Positions 52,034 to 62,711 of a stretch of DNA of 64,000 nucleotides are shown piece by piece (position 1 is the first letter of the stretch; each line of letters begins with the position of its first letter). The position numbers were made by a program, and so were the translations under genes. The notes under the pieces are model-generated. The model was given only the letters and a program-made list of their open reading frames with translations, had not been told where the DNA came from and ran no database searches. Origin of the DNA: Erythrobacteraceae bacterium (GTDB taxonomy: Bacteria; Pseudomonadota; Alphaproteobacteria; Sphingomonadales; Sphingomonadaceae); the NCBI GenBank assembly GCA_002706445.1, contig PALE01000034.1:16026-80025 (forward strand). The letters are read 5' to 3'.

Positions 52034-53479
52034 ATGACCCGCTCGCTCACCGTCCTGCTCGCTTCGACCACACTCGCGCTCGGCGCCTGCACTATGGACG
52101 AAGGCAACGCGCCACTGGCCAGCGCTTCGACCGCTGCTCCGGCAGAAGCCCCGCAGGCCGAAGCAAGGGCCAAGAACGTCATCCTGTTCATCGGCGACGG
52201 TATGGGCATCTCCACCATCACCGCCGCGCGTATCTATGCAGGGCAGAAGCAGGGTCAGACCGGCGAGGAATATGTCCTGCCGTTCGAGACTTTCGACAAT
52301 GTCGCGCTGGTCAAAACCTACAACACCAATGCGCAGGTCCCCGACAGCGCCGGAACCGCGACGGCGATGCATTCGGGCGAGAAGACCAATATCGGCGTGC
52401 TCGGCATCGCGGCTGCGGGCGGCCATGGCGATTGTGCCGCAGCGCTTGCCAACCCGCTGCCGCTGCTGGGCGAAGAGGCCAAGGAACGCGGTCTGGCGCT
52501 CGGCATCGTCTCGACCGCGCGGCTGACTCACGCGACCCCCGCCAGCGTCTATGCCCGCAGCGCCAATCGCGACTGGGAGGCCGATGCCTGGGTTCCCGAG
52601 GACCAGCGCGGGCTCGGCTGCAAGGATATCGCCATGCAACTGGTCGAAACCGATTGGGATGTCGCGCTGGGTGGCGGATCGGTGGTCATGTACGGCAGCG
52701 AGCACGGCGGACGACGCATGGAAGCGGACGCCGATCTGCCCGCCGAATGGACTGCGCGCACCGGCGGCACTTATGTGACCACGCAGGCCGAGCTTGAGGC
52801 GGCGCCTCTCGATGCGCCGGTGCTCGGCGTCTTCTCGCCCAGCCACATGACCTACATGGTCGATCGCAAGCCCGATTCGACCGAGCCGACGCTCACCGAC
52901 ATGACCGCACAGGCGCTCGGGCGGCTGGGGCAGGACACCGATGGCTATTATCTGATGGTAGAAAGCGGGCGCATCGATCACGGCCACCACGCAGGGCAGG
53001 CGGGCTATGCTCTCGAAGAGGCGGTCGAGTTCGCGCGGGCGATCCAGTACGCGATCGACAACACCGACCCCGAAGAGACGCTGATCATGGTCACCGCCGA
53101 TCACAGCCACGTTTTCACCATCGCAGGCTATCCGCGGCGCGGGAACGACATCCTCGGTCTCGTGGTCCCGCCCACGGGCGGCGATGAGGACCATTCGGGC
53201 GAAGATATAAGCGAAGGCGCGCCCTCGCTTGCTGCTGATGGCAAGCCTTACACGACGCTCGGTTATGGCAACGGCCCCGGCGCGGTTTCGGGCGAACGTC
53301 CAATTCCCGAAACGGGCGTTCAGGCGCACCAGCAATCGGTGGTTCCGACCGAAAGCGAAACCCACGGCGGCGAAGATGTGGCCCTGTTCGCCCAAGGTCC
53401 GGGAGCCGAAGGCGCGCACGGCGTGATCGAGCAGAACGTGATCTACGACATTATTCGGAAAGCGTACGGTTGGGAGTGA
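52034..53479 (+). CDS. phoA: alkaline phosphatase
   Basis: Lipobox LGAC; NVILFIGDGMGISTITAARIY, VPDSAGTATAMHSGEKTN, MVTADHSHVFTIAGYP. Confidence 0.94.
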   Translation: MTRSLTVLLASTTLALGACTMDEGNAPLASASTAAPAEAPQAEARAKNVILFIGDGMGISTITAARIYAGQKQGQTGEEYVLPFETFDNVALVKTYNTNAQVPDSAGTATAMHSGEKTNIGVLGIAAAGGHGDCAAALANPLPLLGEEAKERGLALGIVSTARLTHATPASVYARSANRDWEADAWVPEDQRGLGCKDIAMQLVETDWDVALGGGSVVMYGSEHGGRRMEADADLPAEWTARTGGTYVTTQAELEAAPLDAPVLGVFSPSHMTYMVDRKPDSTEPTLTDMTAQALGRLGQDTDGYYLMVESGRIDHGHHAGQAGYALEEAVEFARAIQYAIDNTDPEETLIMVTADHSHVFTIAGYPRRGNDILGLVVPPTGGDEDHSGEDISEGAPSLAADGKPYTTLGYGNGPGAVSGERPIPETGVQAHQQSVVPTESETHGGEDVALFAQGPGAEGAHGVIEQNVIYDIIRKAYGWE

Positions 53480-53491
53480 TAGCCAGCCAAC

Positions 53492-53528
53492 AAAAAACCC
53501 TCGACCCGGGGGCGATGGGTCGAGGGTT
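53492..53528 (-). terminator. strong intrinsic terminator on the - strand
   Basis: AACCCTCGACCC / GGGTCGAGGGTT 12-bp stem, TTTTTT on the - strand. Confidence 0.8.
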
Positions 53529-53702
53529 CCATGTTAGCGTTCGTCACGCTTGCACAAAGCGGGGATTCTCGGGGAAGGGCAACAGGGGGGAAACCCTTCC
53601 TTCGTCCGCCTTGTTCAGAACAAATACCGTCAATCGGCTTTCCGCTATATGAACGCGCACCTAGTTTTGTCGCATTCATACAACTTATCGGGGCCGAGCC
53701 GT

Positions 53703-54371
53703 TCAGCCCGGGCGACGAGATGTGCGGCGCGGATCGCGGAAATTGAAGGTGCTGTCAGGAACCGAGATTCCATAACGGTGATTCGACAGCCGCACCGTGG
53801 TGCGGTGGTTCTGCGCATCGAGCGCAACCCAGTGCGTCAGCTGCAATCCGCCCGGTGCCGAGGCATTGCGCACGAAGATCAGATTGATCCGTCCGTACTC
53901 CGGCTTGTTCGGGTCGCGCACATCGACGCTTATGACGTCGGGGCTACCGGTCGGGACCAGTGTGCCGAACTGCTTCACATCGCGATTGGGGTCGAGCAGC
54001 GCGCCAAGCGGCGAGTTGCGGATCGGCCAGCGTTCGACCTGGTTGACCTCGTAATCGATCATGTAGAGCGAGCGCCCGTTCGACACCACGAGCAGGTCGG
54101 CATCGCTGCCATAATCGAACCGGATCTTGCCCGGCCGTTTCAGCGTCATCGTTCCGCGCGCGACATTGCCGGCGCGGTCTGTCTGCGAGAAATCCGCCTT
54201 CATCGTCGAAATCGCGCGCAGCGCGGCGACGGCGCGGTCGAGATCGGCGCTCGACGTCTGTGCGGTGGCGGGGGCGGCCAGCTCGCCCGTAGGCAGGCTG
54301 AGACCGAGAGCAAGCGTACCGGCGGCGGCAAGCGCGAGGCCGGTGCGGCGAAATAGAGCGAGTGTGTTCAT
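53703..54371 (-). CDS. lolA: LolA-family outer membrane lipoprotein carrier protein
   Basis: ALRAISTMKADFSQTDRAGNVARGTMTLKRPGKIRFDYG. Confidence 0.92.
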   Translation of the reverse strand: MNTLALFRRTGLALAAAGTLALGLSLPTGELAAPATAQTSSADLDRAVAALRAISTMKADFSQTDRAGNVARGTMTLKRPGKIRFDYGSDADLLVVSNGRSLYMIDYEVNQVERWPIRNSPLGALLDPNRDVKQFGTLVPTGSPDVISVDVRDPNKPEYGRINLIFVRNASAPGGLQLTHWVALDAQNHRTTVRLSNHRYGISVPDSTFNFRDPRRTSRRPG

Positions 54372-54446
54372 AGCCGCGCAGCTACGCCTGGCGGATTGAA
54401 CTGTCGATGAATTAAATGCAGTGGGCCGTTCAGGCGCACGAAGATC

Positions 54447-54614
54447 TTACTTGATCTTCGCTTCCTTGAATTCGACGTGCTTCTTCACAACCGGGTCGTA
54501 CTTGCGGAACGACATCTTCTCGGTGATGTTGCGCGGGTTCTTCTTCGTGACGTAGAAAAAGCCGGTGCCTTCGCTCGAAACGAGGCGGATTTTGACGGTT
54601 GCTGGCTTCGCCAT
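54447..54614 (-). CDS. rpmG: 50S ribosomal protein L33
   Basis: [55 protein letters not shown]; 55 aa, absent from the supplied ORF track. Confidence 0.97.
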   Translation of the reverse strand: MAKPATVKIRLVSSEGTGFFYVTKKNPRNITEKMSFRKYDPVVKKHVEFKEAKIK

Positions 54615-54733
54615 GGCGGGTTCCTAAGACTGTCTGGTGAGGCCAACTGGCCCAAAATACAAAGGGCGACGCATTCGGCGCCGCCGTTTCAGCGCGCGCC
54701 AATGGGCGATTCACGGGGTAAAGTCAAGAAGAG

Positions 54734-55162
54734 TCACCAATCCGACCGGCTGGGCTTGCCGCGATTGGCCTTCACCTCGCCGCGCGCTTTCTTCGCCTTC
54801 AATCGCTGAACCTTGCCGACGCGATTGATGCGGCTTTTAGCGCGCTTCTTGGGCTGGCGATGTGCTTTTTCGAGAATCTCGGCCAGCTTGGCGCGTGCAT
54901 GGGTGCGATTCGCTTCCTGTGTGCGGTGCAGCCTGGAGGTGATCAGCAGATCGCCCGCGGCGGTCAGCTTCGACCCCGCCAGTGTGCGCAGCCGTGAAAA
55001 CACCGGAGGCGGCAGGCGCAGCGCATAGACATTCACGCGCAGCTGCACCTCGGTCGCGACCTTGTTGGCGTTCTGGCCGCCCGGGCCGGAGCCTGCGAGG
55101 AAGCTTTCCTCGGCCAGCGCGTGGGCGCGGTTGATAGTGGCTTCAAGTAACGCCGGGTCCAT
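54734..55162 (-). CDS. arfB: alternative ribosome-rescue peptidyl-tRNA hydrolase (ArfB/YaeJ)
   Basis: ESFLAGSGPGGQNANKVATEVQLR (GGQ) plus basic C-tail. Confidence 0.93.
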   Translation of the reverse strand: MDPALLEATINRAHALAEESFLAGSGPGGQNANKVATEVQLRVNVYALRLPPPVFSRLRTLAGSKLTAAGDLLITSRLHRTQEANRTHARAKLAEILEKAHRQPKKRAKSRINRVGKVQRLKAKKARGEVKANRGKPSRSDW

Positions 55163-55856
55163 CGGGCATCTCTGGCGGCGGCGGCGCGGTCAGGCCGGCG
55201 CGCACGAAATCTTCGGGGAAGGGCGCATAGGCGGTGATCGCGGTCTTGCCCTCGCGTGCCACGGTCAGCGTTTCGGCGTGCAGCATGGTGCGCGGTGCGC
55301 CCTTGTTCTGCCCACGCACCGGCCCGTAAACCGGGTCGCCGAGCAATGGCGCACCCAGCCCTTGCAGCGCATGAACGCGCAGCTGGTGGGTGCGGCCCGT
55401 TTCGGGGCGGAAACGAATCAGCGAGCGGCGCTTGTCCCCCTCTCCGATGGTTTCGATCAGTTCCCAATGCGACACCGCAGGCTTGCCCTTTTTCGCCGCG
55501 ATCATGCGCCAGCCTTTTTCGGCCGAGCTGATCTTCGACAGCGACAATTCGATCGTGCCCGATCGTTCGCTCGGCTCGAAGTCGATGATCGCCAGATAGG
55601 TCTTGCCCACCAGACGATCCTCGAAGGCCTTGTTGAAACGCTTCAACGCTTTGGGATTGCGCGCCAGCAGCAGGCAGCCCGAAGTGTCGGTGTCGAGCCG
55701 GTGGACCGCGACCGGGGGGCGCTGGAAGCCGAGTTTCAGCTCCTCGATATGATCCCACAGGGCAGGGCCGCCGCGCTTGGGACGATCGACGGGAAGACCC
55801 GCGGGCTTGTCGATGACGAGCGCTTCGCCGTCTTCGTAGAGAATGGGAATAGTCAT
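55143..55856 (-). CDS. RluA-family pseudouridine synthase
   Basis: VIDKPAGLPVDRPK, VHRLDTDTSGCLLLARN. Confidence 0.95.
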   Translation of the reverse strand: MTIPILYEDGEALVIDKPAGLPVDRPKRGGPALWDHIEELKLGFQRPPVAVHRLDTDTSGCLLLARNPKALKRFNKAFEDRLVGKTYLAIIDFEPSERSGTIELSLSKISSAEKGWRMIAAKKGKPAVSHWELIETIGEGDKRRSLIRFRPETGRTHQLRVHALQGLGAPLLGDPVYGPVRGQNKGAPRTMLHAETLTVAREGKTAITAYAPFPEDFVRAGLTAPPPPEMPDGPGVT

Positions 55857-55897
55857 GAAATCTTTCTAAGCGTGCCGGAGCCACCCGGCGCTCTACA

Positions 55898-57730
55898 TCA
55901 AATCAGTCGCGCCGCGAACAGTCCGCGCACTGCGTTGCCGAGCTGGAACCCGTCGCCGAGATGGTCGAGGGTCAATTCGGCCTCGCGCGCCTCGCCCTTT
56001 TCGATCAGATATTCGCGCAGCACGCCGGGCAGCAGGCCGAGCCTTGCAGGTGGGGTCAGCAGCACGCCGTCCTCGCCGCGAACGAAAACATTGGTGAAGC
56101 TGCCCTCTGTCACCAGCCCGTCGTCGCGCACGAGAATGGCCTCGCCCGCACCCATGCTTTTGGCAGCATCGAGTGCGTCCTCGTAGAAGCCACGGTCGGT
56201 GGTCTTGTGGGCCATCCGCCAGTCCGACGGATCGAGCGGATTGGGCAGGGCGACCACTTCTACCTCTGCATCATAGGGGGCGGGCATCGGCTGCACTTCG
56301 AGCGCGCTTGCCCCACTGCGCGCGCTCATCAGCCGCAGCTTGGCGGGTGTGTCGAGCTCAAAGCACAGCGCCTGAATTTGGTTGCGAGCCGCGTGGCGAT
56401 CAAACTGGAAGCCGAGCGTTGCCGCGCTGCGCTTCATCCGCGCAAGATGCAATTCGAGCAGTGCAATGCCGATCTCGGGATCGAAAGCCATGGTCTCGAT
56501 CAGGTCGAAAGCAGGCGCGCTGTGATCGGGCGAGGATGCCCGCGCAAAGCCTGCCTTCACTTCGCATTCGCGCCGTTCGGCCAGTGGCTCGCTATCCGCG
56601 ACAATGGCCGAGCCCACGCCGAGCACCGCATGACCCTGACCGTTTTCGATCGGGGTCAGGCGCAAGGTGCGGATTGCGACGTTGAAGGCCGCCGCGCCAT
56701 CGGCACCGATCCGGCCAATCGCGCCGCAATACGCCCCGCGTGCATCGCGTTCGACCTGCTGGATCAGCTCCATCGCGCGAATTTTGGGTGCGCCGGTGAT
56801 CGAGCCGCATGGGAACAGGGCGCGGACCAGATCCATCGCTCCCCTGCCGTCGGCCAGCCGCGCGCGGACGCTGGTCACCATCTGGTGCACCGTCGGATAG
56901 CTCTCGACCGCAAAGGGTGCATCGACCCGCACCGTACCCGGTTCGGCCACGCGCGACAGATCGTTGCGCATCAGATCGACGATCATCAAATTCTCGGCCT
57001 TGTCTTTGACCGAAGTCGCCAGTTCCTCCGCGAGCGCGACGTCGGCGGCCGGATCGTCCGAGCGTGGGCGCGTGCCCTTCATCGGCTTGGCCTTGGCGCT
57101 TCCGTCGGCACCCAGCGACACAAACAGTTCGGGCGAGAAGCTGAGGAGATAGTGCGCACCATCGTGGATCACCCCGCCATAGCCCGCGCTCGCCGCGCCG
57201 CGCAGCGAGGCATAGAGTGCCAGCGGGTCGCCGCGATAGCTTCCGGCGAGCGGGTAGGTGAGGTTTGCCTGATAGATGTCGCCTGCATGGATCGCCTCGC
57301 GCAGCACTTCGAAAGCGGCGTCGTAGCCACCTGTCGAAAGCTGCGGTTCGAGCGGGCCGAGGCTGGCAGGGCCTTCTGCATGCGCGGCGAGCCATGCCGG
57401 CACATCGGCGGCGGGAATGCGTTCGGGCGTATCGAACAGGCCAAGCCAAACCAGCGGGCCGTGCGCGCCGCTACGCTCGGCGGCGAGCGGCTGTAGCCTT
57501 GGTTCGAGTGCGAGGCCTGCTTCGTAAGCAATGTAGCCCGCCAGTTCGCCGCCTTGGTCGCGGGCCGTTTCGGCAGCGGCGAGGGCTGTTTCGACATCTT
57601 CGGGGCGATAGGCGACAAACACCTCGCGCGGCTCTGTATAATAGAGCGCGTCCGCCGCAACGCCCGTCCCCGGCGCGCGCGCGTCATCCAGCAATACGAA
57701 AGACTGAGGCTTGGTGGTCTGACCCATCAC
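55898..57730 (-). CDS. pabB: aminodeoxychorismate synthase component I fused to class IV aminotransferase (PabB-PabC)
   Basis: IYQANLTYPL, PMKGTRPRSDDPAAD, ALFPCGSITGAPKIRAMELI; C-terminal IETMAFDPEIGIALLELHLARMKRSAATLGF. Confidence 0.94.
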   Translation of the reverse strand: MMGQTTKPQSFVLLDDARAPGTGVAADALYYTEPREVFVAYRPEDVETALAAAETARDQGGELAGYIAYEAGLALEPRLQPLAAERSGAHGPLVWLGLFDTPERIPAADVPAWLAAHAEGPASLGPLEPQLSTGGYDAAFEVLREAIHAGDIYQANLTYPLAGSYRGDPLALYASLRGAASAGYGGVIHDGAHYLLSFSPELFVSLGADGSAKAKPMKGTRPRSDDPAADVALAEELATSVKDKAENLMIVDLMRNDLSRVAEPGTVRVDAPFAVESYPTVHQMVTSVRARLADGRGAMDLVRALFPCGSITGAPKIRAMELIQQVERDARGAYCGAIGRIGADGAAAFNVAIRTLRLTPIENGQGHAVLGVGSAIVADSEPLAERRECEVKAGFARASSPDHSAPAFDLIETMAFDPEIGIALLELHLARMKRSAATLGFQFDRHAARNQIQALCFELDTPAKLRLMSARSGASALEVQPMPAPYDAEVEVVALPNPLDPSDWRMAHKTTDRGFYEDALDAAKSMGAGEAILVRDDGLVTEGSFTNVFVRGEDGVLLTPPARLGLLPGVLREYLIEKGEAREAELTLDHLGDGFQLGNAVRGLFAARLI

Positions 57731-57832
57731 AACCGCCTTAGAGTCTGCTCCGCCCCAAGTCGATAGGTTGACCGCCCCGCTTCATCGCTCCAAACGCTGC
57801 GCAAAGGATTTTGCGAAGGGGTTCGGGCAGAA

Positions 57833-59359
57833 ATGGGTACAATTTTCCTTGGATTGGGCGGCAATGGCGAGAACCAGTACCTCGATCTCGGACTTGCCAA
57901 CCGTCACGGATTGATCGCGGGCGCAACCGGGACGGGTAAGACCGTCACGTTGCAGGGCCTTGCCGAAAGCTTCTCTGCCAATGGCGTGCCGGTGTTTGTC
58001 GCCGATGTGAAGGGCGATCTTTCGGGCATTGCCATGCCCGGTTCGCCGACTTTCAAACACGCCGACAAGCTGGAAGGCCGTGCCAAGGAACTGGGCATGG
58101 ATGACTATGCCTATTCGGACAATCCGGTGGTGTTCTGGGATCTTTACGGCAAGCAGGGCCATCCGATTCGCACCACGATCACCGAAATGGGCCCGCTGCT
58201 GCTCGCCCGCCTGCTCGATCTCAACGACACGCAGGAAGGCGTGCTGCAAATCGTCTTTCGCCATGCCGACGACAACGGCCTGCTGCTGCTCGATTTCGGC
58301 GATCTGCAGAACATGCTGCAATGGGCGAACGAGAACGCCAAGGAATTGTCGGGCGTTTACGGAAACGTCTCGAAAGCATCGGTCGGTGCAATCCAGCGCC
58401 AGCTTTTGAGCTTCGAAGCGCAGGGCGCAGACAATTTCTTCGGCGAGCCTGCGCTCGAGATCAACGACTTCATCCAATGCGACGAGCAAGGTCGCGGCCA
58501 CGTGAATGTCCTCGCCGCAGACCAGCTTATGCGCAGCCCGAAGCTTTATGCGACCTTCCTCTTGTGGCTGCTCGCCGAATTGTTCGAAAGCCTGCCCGAA
58601 GTGGGCGACCCCGAAAAGCCGAAGCTGGTGTTCTTCTTCGACGAGGCGCACCTGCTGTTCGACGATGCGCCCAAGGCGCTGCAGGAGAAGATCGAACAGG
58701 TTGTGCGCCTGATCCGTTCAAAGGGTGTCGGCGTCTATTTCTGCACGCAGAACCCGATCGACATTCCCGAGGAAGTGGCAGGGCAGCTCGGCAACCGCGT
58801 GCAGCACGCGCTGCGCGCGTTCACCCCGCGTGACCAGCGCGCGATCAAGGCGGCGGCGGAAACCTTCCGCATCAACCCTGATCTCGACGTCGAAGAGGCG
58901 ATTACCGAGTTGAAGGTGGGCGAGGCGCTGGTCTCGACGCTCGACGAGGATGGTGCGCCGACGATTGTCCAGCGCACGCTCATCAAGCCGCCGCGCTCGC
59001 GGCTCGGCCCGGTGACTGCGAAGGAGCGCATGATCATCCAGTCGATCAGCCCCTTTGACGGCAAGTATGACGAGGTGGTGGACCGCGAAAGCGCCGAGGA
59101 AGTGCTGGCGCAGAAGACCGCCGACGCCATCGAAACCGCCAAAGAGGTCGAGGAAAAAGGCGCAAAGGAAGTCGCCAAGCGCGCTCGCAAGACGCCTTCG
59201 CGATGGGAGAAGGCCGGTAAGAGCGCGCTCACCGCGGCGAGCGGTTCGATTGCCTCGATTGCGGTTGCAACCGTGCTCGGCAAGAAATCGAGCGCCGACC
59301 CGCTACGCACCGGAGCGACCGCGTTTGTGCGCAACATCCTTGGCAGCCTGATGCGTTAG
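57833..59359 (+). CDS. HerA-like ATPase (DUF853 family)
   Basis: [47 protein letters not shown]. Confidence 0.94.
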   Translation: MGTIFLGLGGNGENQYLDLGLANRHGLIAGATGTGKTVTLQGLAESFSANGVPVFVADVKGDLSGIAMPGSPTFKHADKLEGRAKELGMDDYAYSDNPVVFWDLYGKQGHPIRTTITEMGPLLLARLLDLNDTQEGVLQIVFRHADDNGLLLLDFGDLQNMLQWANENAKELSGVYGNVSKASVGAIQRQLLSFEAQGADNFFGEPALEINDFIQCDEQGRGHVNVLAADQLMRSPKLYATFLLWLLAELFESLPEVGDPEKPKLVFFFDEAHLLFDDAPKALQEKIEQVVRLIRSKGVGVYFCTQNPIDIPEEVAGQLGNRVQHALRAFTPRDQRAIKAAAETFRINPDLDVEEAITELKVGEALVSTLDEDGAPTIVQRTLIKPPRSRLGPVTAKERMIIQSISPFDGKYDEVVDRESAEEVLAQKTADAIETAKEVEEKGAKEVAKRARKTPSRWEKAGKSALTAASGSIASIAVATVLGKKSSADPLRTGATAFVRNILGSLMR

Positions 59360-60837
59360 AGCGGGAGCCTGATTTCCGCTCTCAGACCGCCTTTCTCGCG
59401 GTTTGTCAGCACCAGTTCGCCGCCATGCTGTTCGGCAATCGCGCGGGCGAGAGTGAGACCCAAACCTGCGCCGCCGGTTGCACGGTTGCGCGAGGCTTCG
59501 CCGCGGGTGAAGGGTTCGAGCATTTCGGCAATGCGGTCTTCGGGGATGCCCGGGCCGCGATCCTCGACCCTGAGCACGGCGGTGTTGCCGGTGATTTCGA
59601 CAGACAGATCGGCTGCCTCGCCATAGCGCAGCGCGTTGGAGACGAGGTTGCGCAGCGCGCGCTTGATCCATGTCACCTGCACCCGTGCCACCACGCGCGG
59701 CGGATTGCCGATGGTCACAGACTCGCCCAGATCCTCGAACTCTTCGGTCACGCCGATTGCCAGCATGCCGAGATCGACCGTTTCGATTTCGAGCCCGCCT
59801 GACCTGCCTACGCGGGCCAGCGCGAGGATATCGTCGAGCGTTGCGGTGATATCCTCGATACTGTGCGCCATCTTGTCGCGCTGGGCATCGTCGGGGACGC
59901 TCTCGATCCGCACGCGCAAGGCCGCGAGGGGTGTCTTGAGGTCATGCCCGATCGCGCCGAGCATCACGTCCTTCTCATCGAGCAGCGCGGCAATGCGCGT
60001 TTCCATCGTGTTGTAGGCAGCGATCAGGTGGCGCATGTCGGCCGGCCCCGTTTCGGCCAGCTTCATCGTCTGATCGGGATTGCGTGAAAAGGTGCTCACC
60101 CGCTCGGTCAATTGCGCCAATGGCCGCGTGATACGGCGCAGCACGAAGAACAGCACGATCATCAGCAGGGCAAAGGTGATCAGCGTCTGGAACACGATAC
60201 CGCGCAGCGCATCCCTGGGACGCGGAGGTTCGATGCTGCGGACGGTTTCCCACTCGCCGCCCTCGCTGCGCTGGATCGCGGCGACAAACATCTGGCGGTC
60301 GCGCCATTCGGTGTTGTTGCGGAAGCGCGGGCGGGAGGCGACGAAGGCGGCCAGCGCCGGATCATCGCCCGCGCGCACGGCGGTGATGACGGCGGCATGC
60401 GGGACCACCCCTTCCTGCGCGAGAATAGCGCGCAATCGCTCTTCGTGCTCGCCTTCGGTTGGAAGTACGGCCATCGGGGGTTCGGCCGAAACGGTGTAGC
60501 GCAGCTGTCGCGGCAGGTTCATGACCGGATCGCCCCCGCCCGGGCCGCCCCTACCCTGACCGCCGCGATCGTCGCGCCGCCCGCGGCGTCCTTCTCTGCG
60601 GTCGCCCCCCTCGCGCTCTTCCCGTTCGGCGCGCCATGCAGCGCGGCGCTCCGCGCGTTCGGCACGCTCGCCGCCATTGATCAGGCGATAGGCGGCGGCA
60701 GTGATAGCGGCGTTCTCGCGGCGCTCCTCGCCCGCGCGGTAGAGCAGCGTCACCGAAACCACCTGCGCGAAAAGCAGCACGAGCGCGACGCTCGCGAGCA
60801 CTTGCCCGAGCAGGCTTTGCGGGAGCAGCCGCTTCAT
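59356..60837 (-). CDS. EnvZ-like sensor histidine kinase
   Basis: [21 protein letters not shown]-box, [32 protein letters not shown]. Confidence 0.95.
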   Translation of the reverse strand: MKRLLPQSLLGQVLASVALVLLFAQVVSVTLLYRAGEERRENAAITAAAYRLINGGERAERAERRAAWRAEREEREGGDRREGRRGRRDDRGGQGRGGPGGGDPVMNLPRQLRYTVSAEPPMAVLPTEGEHEERLRAILAQEGVVPHAAVITAVRAGDDPALAAFVASRPRFRNNTEWRDRQMFVAAIQRSEGGEWETVRSIEPPRPRDALRGIVFQTLITFALLMIVLFFVLRRITRPLAQLTERVSTFSRNPDQTMKLAETGPADMRHLIAAYNTMETRIAALLDEKDVMLGAIGHDLKTPLAALRVRIESVPDDAQRDKMAHSIEDITATLDDILALARVGRSGGLEIETVDLGMLAIGVTEEFEDLGESVTIGNPPRVVARVQVTWIKRALRNLVSNALRYGEAADLSVEITGNTAVLRVEDRGPGIPEDRIAEMLEPFTRGEASRNRATGGAGLGLTLARAIAEQHGGELVLTNREKGGLRAEIRLPL

Positions 60838-61580
60838 GAAGGTTCGGGGCCCGGCGGCGTGCGCTTGACGCTTGCGGCAAAGCGATAGCCGCCGCCGCGC
60901 ACGGTCAGGATCAGTTGCGGGTCGGCGGTATCGACCTCGATCTTGCGGCGCAGGCGGCTCACCTGGTTATCGACCGCGCGGTCGAACAGATGCGCCGTGC
61001 GGCCTTGCACCAGATCAAGCAGCAGGTCGCGGTCCATCACCTTGCGCGGATTGTCGAGCAGGGCGCGCAGCAGGCGGAACTCGGCAGTCGAGATCGGGAC
61101 GGTCACGCCCTCGGGATCGGTCAGCTTGCGCTTGAGCGGATCGAGCACCCAGCCTTCGAAGTGGTAGTGCCAGTCCTCCGCCTCTGCCTGCGGGCCGTTC
61201 CCGCGTCCCACGCGGCGCAGCACGGTGCGAATGCGCGCAACCAGTTCGCGCGGTTCGAAGGGTTTGACGATGTAGTCATCCGCCCCCAGTTCGAGCCCGA
61301 CGATGCGATCGGTCGGCTCTCCGCGGGCGGTAAGGAAAATTACCGGCAGCTGGCGGGTCTCGACCAGATGGCGGCACAGCGAAAGCCCGTCCTCGCCCGG
61401 CATCATGATGTCGAGCAGAACGATATCGGGGGTCGCTTCGGTAAGCGCCGAGCGCGCGGCGGCGGCGCTGTTTGCTTCGGTCACGGCGAAACCCTGACGC
61501 TCGAGATATTCGGCGAGCGGTTCGCGCAGGGTCGGTTCGTCATCGACCAGCAGGATCGTGGTAGGGGTCGCGGTTTCCAT
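60834..61580 (-). CDS. OmpR-family response regulator
   Basis: METATPTTILLVDDEPTLREPLAEYLE, DIVLLDIMMPGEDGL; winged-helix C-terminus; ATGA overlap with the HK. Confidence 0.95.
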   Translation of the reverse strand: METATPTTILLVDDEPTLREPLAEYLERQGFAVTEANSAAAARSALTEATPDIVLLDIMMPGEDGLSLCRHLVETRQLPVIFLTARGEPTDRIVGLELGADDYIVKPFEPRELVARIRTVLRRVGRGNGPQAEAEDWHYHFEGWVLDPLKRKLTDPEGVTVPISTAEFRLLRALLDNPRKVMDRDLLLDLVQGRTAHLFDRAVDNQVSRLRRKIEVDTADPQLILTVRGGGYRFAASVKRTPPGPEPS

Positions 61581-61713
61581 CAGCTGTGTTCCATGAAAGC
61601 TGGCGGCCCGGCGCGCAAGCCACGAAGGTGGCAGCGTGCCGGGCCGGCGCGGGGCGATGCGGCTTTCAGTCGGGGGAGGGGAGCGCCGCACCACCTCATT
61701 GGCTGTTCAGGCC

Positions 61714-62433
61714 TTACTGCGAGGCGCCCTGCTGGCGCGCAGCGCGGCGCTGTTCGCGGCGTTCCTGCATCGCTTCACGGGCTGCTTCGCGTTCTGCGGC
61801 AGTGATCGTGCCTGAACCGTCGGTATCGACCTTGGCGAAGCGGGCTTCGACAGCAGCGTCATATTCGGCTTTCGACACGGCATTGTCGCCATTGGTGTCG
61901 GCACGCCGCAGCATGGCCATGCCGCGCTCGCCGCGATGTCCGCCGCGTCGGCCACGGTGTTCACCGCGCTCGCCACGTCGACCTTGGCGTGCCTCGCCTC
62001 CACGTTCGGCGCGGCGTTCTGCCATGGCTTCACGGCCAGCGGCCATTTCCGCCTGCGAGAGGGCACCATTGCCGTCGGTGTCGAGTCGTTCGAACATGCG
62101 GGCCTGCCGTTCGGCGCGGCGCTCTGCGCGCTGTTCGTCGCGGGCTTCGCGGGCAGCGGTCATTTCGGCGGGAGTGATTTGACCGTCGCCATTGGCATCG
62201 GCCTTGGCAAAGCGTTCGGCTCCGCGCGCACCGCGGTCTGCGGCGTCGAGCTTGCCGTCGTCATTGGCGTCCATACGCTCGAAGCGTTCGTCGGCCTTGG
62301 CCTTAGCTTCGGCGAGCGAGACAACGCCATCGCCATTGGTGTCGGCATTGCGGTCGGCCTGGTTGGCATAGGCGATACCTGCGCCGCCAAGGGCAAGCGC
62401 GGTGGTCGAGAGAATGAGAGTCAGTTTACGCAT
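61714..62433 (-). CDS. secreted EF-hand protein (six EF-hand-like loops)
   Basis: Signal peptide; DTNGDGVVSLAE, DANDDGKLDAAD, DANGDGQITPAE, DTDGNGALSQAE, DTNGDNAVSKAE, DTDGSGTITAAE. Confidence 0.9.
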   Translation of the reverse strand: MRKLTLILSTTALALGGAGIAYANQADRNADTNGDGVVSLAEAKAKADERFERMDANDDGKLDAADRGARGAERFAKADANGDGQITPAEMTAAREARDEQRAERRAERQARMFERLDTDGNGALSQAEMAAGREAMAERRAERGGEARQGRRGERGEHRGRRGGHRGERGMAMLRRADTNGDNAVSKAEYDAAVEARFAKVDTDGSGTITAAEREAAREAMQERREQRRAARQQGASQ

Positions 62434-62711
62434 CAGAAAATCCTTCCAGCATTGTTGTTATAGCTGGAGTTGCGGCAATGCGCCTCGGTGAAAGCGGCCC
62501 GGGAGGGGGGAGGGGCTGTTTCTCCCGTTGAATGGCCGCTTTGTCAGGGGGAGGAACCAATTGGCGCATCCACCGCAACTCACAATCGCTGTTCTAGCGC
62601 CGTGTTGTCGCAGGATTATCCCCGAAACCGCCAACATTGTCGCGGTTTGTATCGGTTTCGCAGGCGTGTTCACCTGAGCGCAAACTGTAGCTGTCTGACG
62701 GCATGATCCAC

